From Spinacia oleracea (Eukaryota > Streptophyta > Magnoliopsida > Caryophyllales > Amaranthaceae): a DNA stretch of 64,000 nt. The notes below the pieces were generated by a model, which saw nothing but the letters and a program-made list of their open reading frames with translations, did not search any database and had not been told where the DNA came from. The number at the start of each line of letters is the position of its first letter. Within the stretch, counting starts at the first letter, position 1. The DNA is taken from assembly GCF_020520425.1 (NCBI RefSeq), contig NC_079490.1, positions 7,378,001 through 7,442,000 on the forward strand, written 5' to 3'. The position numbers were made by a program, and so were the translations under genes. Below, one piece after another: positions 55,272 through 64,000 of the stretch.

Positions 55272-55476
55272 TAGAGGTGATCATAATTCAAGTCAGATCG
55301 GGCTTTAACATAATTATGACCAAGCTCATAAATTTGGGTCTGGTTTTGCGGGCCGTAATGGGATTTTTTGGGCCGGGTTTGAATTTTGGTCTAAAATGCA
55401 TATTTTATGCTACCCAAACTCGCACTTTTTCGAATCTAGTCGGGTTAGTTGGACGGATTATAGTTAACCAGGTCTA
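55272..55476. mobile_element. hAT-type MITE
   Basis: 205 bp; TAGAGGTGATCATAATTCAA left, GTTAACCAGGTCTA right, flanks TAGTGAAG / TAGTAAAG (7 of 8). Interior rich in GGGCC. The 101-codon ORF across it is a by-product. Confidence 0.75.
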
Positions 55477-55692
55477 TAGTAAAGTAAGAAAAGAACACCA
55501 TTTTTTTTATTTATGTAAAGCAAATAATACCATTGGGTATTGTACGTTCGTATAACCAATATAAGATTATAAGTACACAACATGGAATTTTGTCACGGAT
55601 TTACCTCGTTCAAAATTAATTAATTAACCCGAGTAGATAGACATGAGTACATTACCAATATTGGGATACTCCCTTCATCCTTATTTTATTGA

Positions 55693-55940
55693 GGGCGGCG
55701 TGCCCCATATCAGATATGTTTTTTCCAAAAATATATCACCCCATTAAACGACAAAATAGGAATAAGATAAGCATTAAAACAAATGCAATAGATGCCATCT
55801 TTCAAAAACAGATGTCATTTTTCAAAAATGGATGTCATTTTCCAAAAAAAATGATTTTGTCATTTAGTGTTGCGTTTGTCTTTAGCCTATTTTGTCATTT
55901 AGTGGGGTGATATATTTCTGCAAAAATATATTTGAGATGG
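55693..55940. mobile_element. MITE with CATTAAACGACAAAATA subterminal repeats, copy 2
   Basis: AATATATCACCCCATTAAACGACAAAATAG mirrors CTATTTTGTCATTTAGTGGGGTGATATATT. Body words ATGTCATTTTTCAAAAATGG match copy 1 at 12645. Both sides carry a similar CCTTCATC-TTATTTTATT stretch, possibly a long duplication. Confidence 0.7.
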
Positions 55941-55960
55941 ATTTATCCTTCATCGTTATT

Positions 55961-56770
55961 TTATTTGCTACGTAGCACAATTATTAAGGAGATTGAAATA
56001 GAGAAACAAAAGTGTGGGGTCGGGCTGAGGCCCGAAAGTAGGGACGAACAATAGTGAAAAAGTAGAGCGATGTTTGTTGTCAAGCTAGCTGCTCCGATCT
56101 TTTGAACCTCAAGTCTATGAGAGTGGAGTCTTGTATCCATCTTCTGATTTTTTCTATTCCAAAAATATCTATGTTTAAGAAAACAACGAAAAAAATATCC
56201 ATAAAATGTTACCTTCACTATTTGACAAATTTGTAATGAGTACGAAGTATCACCAAACATAAACACATGCTCTACTTATTTTGTTAAAATTGCCAGAATA
56301 AGAAATGGGCTCGGGTAACTTAATAACTTCGAAAATTTGGAGACCTTGTTCTTTAAAAAAGTTACAATTTGTTTTTCGGTAAAAGCGGAAAAAAAAAAAA
56401 AAAACATATCTGGTATGGAGGTTCTGTTCTTCAAAATACAATTTATTTTAAAGTAAAAAATAAAAATGTAGACGGACTCGATTCCATGACCTATGGAGTA
56501 ATTAGAGAAGGTTGTACCACTGATCCAAAGACAATTAATTGTCTTCTCCCTATGCGATTTACTATATAATTAACCAATAATTGGGTTGCGTGAGTTACCA
56601 CAGATTTTTTTTTCCGGTCCCAAAATGTGTTGGAGGTCCTAATGGACCACCTTAATTATAGCCGACCCTGAAGAAGGATTGGAGGTCGAAAGCTTACAAG
56701 TTGATATTTCTCTTATCTTTATTCAATATGTCGGATACGTATATGGGTAACAAGTGAGTTTCAAAGACAA
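55961..56770. other. Intergenic; nothing recognised
   Basis: Short ORFs only, none protein-like. Confidence 0.45.
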
Positions 56771-56774
56771 TTGC

Positions 56775-57115
56775 AATGTTTGGATTTTCACAAGAGTTGA
56801 ATACTACAAGCATACATGATGCAACTGGTGTAGGGTGCAATGTTCGGACTTTCAAAGAGTTGCATAGTGCGAGCATACATGTTGTAACTTGTAACTGATA
56901 TACGTAGTAGGATGTAACATTTGTCTTTCACAAGAATTGCATACTGCGAGAATACATGATGCAACTGGTGTAGGGTGTAACACTTGGACTTTCACAAGAG
57001 TTGCATATTGCAAGCGTATATAATACAACTGGTGTAAGATGTAACGTTTTGACTTTCACGAGAGTTGCATACTGCAAGCATACATGCTGCAATAGGTATA
57101 GGGTGCACCCATTGC
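56775..57115 (+). repeat. Degenerate tandem repeat, five units of about 62-77 bp
   Basis: Unit core CTTTCACAAGAGTTGCATACTG, then GCATACATGATGCAACTGGTGTAGGGTG, recurs near 56787, 56848, 56926, 56989 and 57052 with divergence. Confidence 0.8.
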
Positions 57116-58155
57116 AGCAAGATGCCCGCATCAATCTTGTATTAGTGTATAAATTAGCTGGAGTATCTTGCAAAAGCTAGCAAAGTAGCAAGTGATTAAT
57201 TATGCGCCTGATGACTTATGAGATGCTTATTCTCCAACTCATTATGATCATCAATTTCAAACTTAGATTTAATGCTTTCATTATTCTAAGGGTTAAAGTG
57301 ATGCTAACTTTAAATTTCTAAAAAGCAAAGCACCTCAAATCTTCATCTGCACATTACTATTAAGTTTTTCTTTCTTTTTGCTAGCAACTATCCACTTAAT
57401 CCGTTCTTTTTTAGTTGACACAATTATTTAGGCACGTTTATCAATGCACGACTTTAAACATTAATATCTTCAGTTGTGGATAAGAAAGTTACAAAAATTT
57501 GATATTTAAAAAATATTTATTGAGACGAATCTAATAAAAATCGGCATGATTGTCTTTTTTCTTAAGTATAAATCACAAAGGAAAGTCAAATAAGTTTGTG
57601 TGAATAGTGTCCAAAATCCAATTATATCATGTAAGTAATACCAGAGGAATTAGATTATACGTACACATACATTGATACAACCAATAAAATAATGTATTTG
57701 GTACGAGCTAGAACGAGATGTACCTTTCCACTTCATATTTCCTCATTTAAGAAAACGATGAGGGAAAAATTATCATCATTATATGCATTGAGTTGGGTGT
57801 ATCCGGGTATTAGATAAACGTTAACTATGAGATTTTAAACCTAATCTCCTAGCCGACTTGATTCAATTCAATCCAAAACCGGCCAAAATTATAAAATTAA
57901 TTCGGTATTTTCTTGTTTTGGACAGAAAAAATTTAATGTCGTACTTCCCCAAATTATTTTCTTTGTACCCCCCATTTTAAAGGTAGTTTAAGTGTGTAAC
58001 ATGGCGATATTTGTGCAGTGGGGTTGTTTTCGACTTTTTGAATGTGTCAAATAATTTGTGGCAATTGACACCTGTGACGTGTTCAAGTATTTAAGCAAAG
58101 GTTGCGTAAAAAGAAATGAATGAGATTAATTCAGCTCCGACTGATTAATAAATTA
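57116..58155. other. Intergenic with a Stowaway-like relic
   Basis: 57397-57625 (CCGTTCTTTTTTAGTTGACACAATT ... AATAGTGTCCAAAATCC) looks like a decayed Stowaway without a clear right terminus. No gene. Confidence 0.4.
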
Positions 58156-58554
58156 ACTCCTCCGTTTCTTTTTGTTTGTTACATTTGGATTTTGCACGTT
58201 TATTAACGTATAATAAATATACTTTTTCTTTTTTATTTTAAATGCTTTAGATTCCATCATTTATATTAAAAAAATACCCAAGTAAAACTTCAATCCATTA
58301 ATCATTACAACAATCAATAAGATTATTTTATTTATCAAAATGAACCAATAATGGAAAAGCACACAGATTGCTAACTTAACATACTTAGAAAATTATAAAA
58401 AATCTAATGAGTTGAAAAATAGGACCAATTAAAATTAAAAGTTGGCACAAAAAATAACAGTATAATAAGTTTATAAAGGGAAAGACTCTCTCACGTAACA
58501 AACATTATGAAACACCCTAAAAGAAATACGTAACAAACAAAAAGAAACGGAGGC
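58156..58554. mobile_element. Stowaway-like MITE
   Basis: CTCCTCCGTTTCTTTTTGTT left and AACAAACAAAAAGAAACGGAGG right, roughly 27-bp inverted repeats. TA lies close to both ends. Confidence 0.75.
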
Positions 58555-59602
58555 TAGGGAGTACTAACTACTGTTATCCATGTCTGTCACATCAACCTTA
58601 ATTATGTACTAATCATACTCGTACTTAACTACGTAACTTTTTTTTTTTAACTACGTAACTTAATTATGTATTAATAGGTGAAAAGTCGATAAGAATGAAA
58701 ACCATTTTCTTTTTTAAGTGATAGTTAACCACACGTACATATCCGTTGGTAACGTGCTACACTTTAGTTTTCTCTTTTAAAAGTGCTGTCTAATTAATCA
58801 AATATGAAATAATCATCAAATTAATCCCACATAAATCACACATTCACACATAGTATTATAAGTAGACAAGTATTAGTAGCCAATAGTAATTAGGTGAAGC
58901 AAATAATGGTATGTCATTGTCGCCCCACTTTGTACAAATGAACAAATCGTTTATTTCTAATTTAATTAGATATTGACAAAGAGTGTGTTCGATCGTGGCG
59001 TTTTAGGTAACGGGTAGTATTTTTACTTATTCAAAATGCTAATTATATATAAAATTTACGAGTGTTTAATTTGATAAAGCCCGGTGCAGATAACGATTAG
59101 CAGTAGAGACAAATATAGTAGTATATGTTAGCGTTTAAAGGTAGCGGATAATGTTGAGAAAATTATAAACAATATATATACATACGGAGTATATGTCTTT
59201 TATTGTGTTTACAATCTCGAAGTCTCAACCACTACTTGTACCATATACATTATTAATACTAGCTAGTTATCCGCTACATTGACATCTAAGCGCGTTAATT
59301 GCTACTAGTTCATTCCTAGCTACTCACTACGTATACATTACCGCTAATTAAAAGTTACCGACCCGCTATTGTTAATTTTGCCGAACATGCCCAATGCTAG
59401 CTACTACTTTCGTTCATTTTCATGTTTGAGCAAAAAGTATCATTATATTGGTTGTATCTTGCAAGTATAAGGTACAATGGATTATACCATCCAATTTGTT
59501 TAAGGTACAACCGGTTAAACCATGCATGAATATATGCTCCTATACTTGCTCCATTTTGTAGCCAGCTAGGTTTATCTATCAATGTTTTAGTAGCTAGTTA
59601 GT
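58555..59602. other. Intergenic; nothing recognised
   Basis: AT-rich; no gene or bounded repeat. Confidence 0.5.
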
Positions 59603-59603
59603 A

Positions 59604-59937
59604 CTCCCTCTGTCCCTTAATACTCGTACCAGCTTGACCGGTGCGGAGTTTAAGACACTTGAATTGACTTATTAATTTAATGGGTGTTAGTTGATAATGG
59701 AGTATTTTTTTAATATAGTTAGTTAAAAATGTTTAAGCGGTGGTGAGTGGTAAGTGGTGAGTGGGGAGGTGTGAATTTTTAAATGATTTTTTATAGGGAG
59801 TAGGGGTGTAAGTGAGTTAGTACGTAAGTGTGAGAAATAATATAATATTGATAAAGATTTCCATTTATAGAAGTGGTACAAGTATTAAGGGTCGGTCCGA
59901 AAAGAAAAGTGGTGCGAGTATTAATGGACGGATGGAG
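59604..59937. mobile_element. Stowaway-like MITE
   Basis: 334 bp; CTCCCTCTGTCCCTTAATAC left, GTATTAATGGACGGATGGAG right, flanked by TA (59602-59603, 59938-59939). Confidence 0.88.
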
Positions 59938-60727
59938 TAGTTAGCTACTATAAAATGGTTTCAAACCTCTCCTAACCAAACACCCCCAACTGTATTTGAG
60001 ATGACGCAAGTAGTAAGAAGTACGGACTGTACGAGCATTCGTACTACATAAGTTGTGTAACATTAATGCTCAAACTTAATTTGTAGTACAAGGGGAGCAA
60101 AGAACGTAGCGTAACGTATGCTTTTCAAAATACAACTGGATCGGAAAGAGCTGCATGCCTGCATATGCAATTGTGCGCATCCATGGAGATATGCTTTCTT
60201 TCTAATTTAAGGTTGCGTTACATTAAAGTATCGTCACGTACGGGTTAGCGGGCTATACACTTTAGGTGAAAGGGAACGATAAAATGGAAATCTTCCCCAA
60301 AGTATCACTAATGGGAATTATATCCCTAAATTGAGGCTTGAAGGTTTAATCCTTTTCACTAGCTAGGTCAAATATGGTTTGGTCTATACTTCTATATAGC
60401 ATGTTTTTGTGTAAGGTGAGATAAAGTGTCATATCGAATCAGAACCCTAAATATGTTGACGAGTTGGCCATTTTGAGATTGGGGAAATTATAAAGGGTAA
60501 GCCTCCCTCAAATTGCTCCAATAGGAATTGAACCCCAAACTTTTTGTTTGAAAGGCGAAATCATTTTCATTAGGCCAAGACATTAATGTGTTATATAAGA
60601 TCGAATATATGAGTATATGACTCACGTACTACGGAGTATACAATATACACCATTTTTTCTCTTCTTTTTCTTGAAAGAAAAAGTACACGAAAATTATGAT
60701 ATTCTTCTCTCAAAACTATAGTATAAT
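59938..60727. other. Intergenic with tRNA-like minus-strand segments
   Basis: 60515-60585 on the minus strand has GGCCTAATGAAAATG (A-box-like) and GGGGTTCAATTCC (B-box). A weaker similar stretch is at 60320-60375. Possibly SINE relics; no target duplications found. Confidence 0.35.
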
Positions 60728-61246
60728 TAGGGGAGGATACGAACAGAACTGTTTGTGAATGGCTCGGAATCGGTTCGATAAAAGTTCGGCTCGAGCTCGA
60801 TTCGTTTGTAATGGTTAGATAACTAAACGAACCAAACTCAAACCCAATGGTGTTCGGCTCGAAAGCTCGTGCGTTCGTTAATTTAAGAATAGTAATGTAT
60901 ATTTATGAGATTTTTATGTATCGTTTTGTACCATTGTCTAAACTATCAATTGAATGACAATAGGGGATAAAATTTTACATAATATTATTATAATGTTAGA
61001 TTAAGAAAATTAATAATAATATTATTGTACCTGTTGGTAGAATATGGTTTATCAGTATATTTATCGAGTCAAGGCTCGAAAAAGCTCGGAACTCGGTTCG
61101 AACTCGAAGAATTCTTATAAGCGTGACTCGATAAGAATTTTTAAGCTCGAGGTAAGTTTGAGCTCGAGTTCGAACTCGGGGAAATTTAACCAAACCAAGC
61201 CTAGCCATATTAGATTTCGGCTCGATTCGGCTCGTGTCTGACCCTA
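60728..61246. mobile_element. GCTCGA-rich hAT-like MITE
   Basis: TAGGGGAGGATACGAACAG left and GGCTCGTGTCTGACCCTA right are imperfect inverted repeats; dense GGCTCGA/CTCGAGC words inside. No 8-bp duplication seen, so type is uncertain. Confidence 0.55.
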
Positions 61247-61795
61247 AATACAGCATACACCATTAATCATTGAGAACAGTTGTACAATAATTCGGAAAAA
61301 CACACATGTTGCATACATGAATACGTTCGAACTTCCAAATTTTAAGGCAATGGAAATATGGAATACAGCATGACGATGATGTAGGAACATTAAATTCCAC
61401 GCGAAAGAGTAAATACCGAAACCGGCCAAATTAAATCACATAATTTCATATTATTTTATTCCCATCATTTAATTTTTGGAAATAATTGAAGTCCAAAATT
61501 GAAAGTAGTACAGCCAAAATTCTTTGAATACAAGCCTTTTCAAGTGTCAATTTTCAGTATAACATGGCGAAATATGTGGATTGCTTTTGACTTTATGAAC
61601 ATTTAGCTCTATACTATATTTGATGACGCGTTCTCTTCATCGGATGATATGTGGATTGAACTTATATGAACTTATTAAAAATAATTAAACCTTGTTGAAT
61701 CGGTAAGACCGAGTTAGTAATATAGTATAGAGGGTGAAATTCGACCTTAAAAATTCTAGATCTAGAGTTTTCATGGTCGAATTTGACCTCTAAAT
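61247..61795. other. Intergenic; nothing recognised
   Basis: AT-rich; no gene. Confidence 0.45.
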
Positions 61796-61799
61796 CTTC

Positions 61800-62606
61800 A
61801 AAATCTTGGATTTATGGTAAAATTGTTGATTTTTATTTTATTTTGTTGATTTTTGTGGTTCAAAAGTCGATTTTCTGTTGGTTGATTTTGTTCGAATTTG
61901 TTGATTTTTGGGTTGATTTTTTGGGTTGATTTTTGGTTGCTTTTTGGGTTCGAATTTAATGATTTTTGGATTGATTTTTGGTTGCTTTTTGGGTTCGAAT
62001 TTGTTCGATTTTTTGTTGAATTTCTGGGTTGAATTCTTGATTTATTTGTTTGAATTTCTGGGTTTGAATTTTTGTTCGAATTTCTGGGTTGAATTTTGTG
62101 TTGATTTTTGGATTGATTTTTGGATTTTTTGGGTTCGAATTTGTTGATTTTTTGGGTTGATTTCTTGAATTTTGTTGGTTTTTTTGGGTTGATTTTCTGG
62201 GTTGAATTTCTGGGTTGAATTCTTGATTTTTTTGTTTGAATTTCTGGGTTTGAATTTTTGTTCGAATTTCTGGGTTGAATTTTGTGTTGATTTTTGGATT
62301 GATTTTTGGATTTTTTGGGTTCGAATTTGTTGATTTTTTGGGTTGATTTCTTAAATTTTGTTGGTTTTTTTGGGTTGATTTTCTGGGTTGAATTTCTGGG
62401 TTGAATACTTGATTTTTTGTTTGAATTTCTGGGTTTGAATTTTTGTTCGAATTTCTGGGTTGAATTTTGTGTTGATTTTTGGATTGATTTTTGGATTTTT
62501 TGGGTTCGAATTTGTTGATTTTTTGGGTTGATTTCTTGAATTTTGTTGGTTTTTTTGGGTTGATTTTCTGGGTTGAATTTCTGGGTTGAATTCTTGATTT
62601 TTTTGT
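61800..62606 (+). repeat. TTGATTTTTGGGTT-rich array with a 185-186-bp higher-order unit
   Basis: Short T/G-rich words (GGGTTCGAATTTGTTGATTT, CTGGGTTGAATTTCTGGG) repeat throughout. GGGTTCGAAT recurs at 62131, 62317 and 62502, giving nearly identical units of 185-186 bp from about 62040. Upstream to 61800 the same words are less ordered. The minus-strand Asn/Pro/Lys-rich ORF is a by-product. Confidence 0.88.
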
Positions 62607-62611
62607 TTGAA

Positions 62612-64000
62612 TCTATCTATATAATATACTAAAAGAGAGGAAATCGATGTGGTGATGACAAATGTCACTACATGATTTGCCTCTCTTAAAATAATAATTA
62701 ATATTTTTATTCAAAATTAGTTTGTCTTATTTAAGGAAAATATGCACGGCAAATATAATTGATTTCAATTATATATCTTCAAGTTTCCGTGAACAACAAT
62801 TATCCTAAAATATTCATGTATTATGTCTAACAATATTCATATATTTACCCATAAAATATTCATAAGAAAATACGTATAATTGAAAGACCAACTAAGCTAT
62901 GTTCCATGTATGATACATTTCAAAACCTACTTCCAACCTGTAAAGTACAAGGAGCTTCACAAATACTAATTGCAAATCAAAGTTCAGTTATACATAAAAT
63001 AATTTTCAAAAAAGATACAGATTTTCAAATCCTAGAGACAGTAACTCGCATGTAAAACCCACTAAATCAAAATTCATTATAAATTAGAATCAACCAATAA
63101 GATCTTGAAACCAATTTTAAAAATTAAGTCCTGAAGTTCTAATATTTCATTAACTATCTCAAGCAAAACCTCAACAATTAACCACATATAATCGGCGATT
63201 ACTTAATTGATTACAATGTTGCATATATTTTTTCATTTATATATTACTAAAGAGAGGAAATCAATGTGTAGCACATAAAATGTCGCTCTCTTATTTACCT
63301 CTGTTATAAATATAAAAAATAAAATACTATGGTGATATGGAGGATTCTTTCCATTACCCCCCTATATATTGTCTCTTTTCAAACAAAATTAGAGCATGTT
63401 TGGTATATTATTTCTGAAGGATGAAAATAAAAATATTTAACTATTTTTATTACCTAATGTTTGGTATGAGAGCTATGATAACACAATCCCTTTTTTAATG
63501 GTATCCACTACCACCATTTCTTACCTCTCAACTTTATGGTAACAAAATTGTTACCTCCTCCATCACTATTTGTTAAAGTGACTCTTTTTCCAAGGTATAT
63601 CAAACAACTTATCCATCAATCTATATTTATATATTTATATACTCTACTAAAATACATGGCACTCAGTCTGACGCTGAGAAGTGTCCCCGTGTATTTTTTT
63701 TTTTTTTAATTCTAATAATTAATGTCTTAAGTGATTGCCAATTCAAAAAAATTGTCCTATCATATCGAATATCCATATCTTTTACTTACACTCACAATCT
63801 GGTTGAAAACCTCTTTGGGATGACAACTATATATGGATATGTATTAACAATCTTTTAATTGTAGTTAAAATCTTGATTATTAATCCCAAAAAGAATATTT
63901 ATAATGATATTGTATGACAGGTACGTACTATATTAACAAATTTTGCATATTTTGAAGACAAAAACTTAAAAAATAGGTGAATTAAAATAGACAAATACGT
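62612..64000 (+). mobile_element. Helitron-like 5' ends, nested or tandem
   Basis: TCTATCTATATAATATACTAAAAGAGAGG at 62612, ATATATTACTAAAGAGAGG at 63237 and TATATACTCTACTAAAATACATGGCACTC near 63635 resemble Helitron 5' termini (TC-TATA...ACTAAAAG) in plants. No hairpin-CTRR 3' end is visible before the window ends, so extents are unknown. Confidence 0.5.

Noticed and set aside
62351..62668. Asn/Pro/Lys-rich 105-codon minus-strand ORF
   Set aside because: Low-complexity by-product of the 186-bp T/G-rich array.

Overview
The window is plant nuclear DNA, almost certainly from a eudicot. It is AT-rich and intron-bearing. The genes I can identify with confidence are APC11, an RCI2/PMP3-type gene and a pair of small plant-type genes. 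Nearly everything else is transposable-element sequence: Ty1/copia, a TRIM, a large non-coding LTR element, Stowaway, hAT, CACTA and Tourist MITEs, Helitron ends and tRNA-derived SINEs. Placement in Amaranthaceae/Caryophyllales is only an impression from the style of the MITEs and SINEs.

Layout. 1-4879: a nearly complete Ty1/copia element, probably Ale/Retrofit-like, whose 5' LTR is cut by the window edge. 6.6-7.0 kb and 15.5-15.9 kb: two copies of a small gene for a putatively N-myristoylated protein with a DUF761-like C-terminus, sharing promoter sequence. Between them lie a Stowaway MITE, a 575-bp TRIM, a hAT MITE, a Stowaway carrying a nested foldback element, and a 2.2-kb TIR element that has captured a (6-4)-photolyase exon fragment. 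16.9-26.8 kb: no gene seen; two near-identical 279-bp CACTA MITEs in opposite orientation, a Tourist MITE, local tandem duplications, a SINE and a Helitron-like element. 26,850-34,876: a complete 8.0-kb LTR element lying on the minus strand. It has 402-bp LTRs with 2 differences and a perfect 5-bp target duplication, and it has no gag-pol. Its 3' region holds a 26-bp array that repeats the polypurine tract, then a 158-bp dimeric array.

35-37 kb: GACCCG-rich repeats, one a hAT MITE with a perfect 8-bp target duplication. 37.0-48.0 kb: the APC11 locus, with two coding exons separated by a 5.85-kb intron. That intron holds a 1.8-kb inverted repeat, another TIR element, two SINEs and a zinc-knuckle retroelement relic. 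51.4-54.8 kb: an RCI2/PMP3-type gene on the minus strand. A second complete copy of its promoter and first exon lies 2.3 kb upstream, with no second exon of its own. 55-64 kb: more MITEs, tandem repeats of about 65 bp and 186 bp, and several Helitron-like 5' ends at the window edge.

The identifiable genes do not form a pathway. APC11 is a cell-cycle ubiquitin-ligase subunit, RCI2 is a stress-linked small membrane protein, and the DUF761-like pair is of unknown function. The most unusual structure is the minus-strand LTR element, where the PPT/LTR-start motif is repeated both in the internal array and inside the LTR itself.
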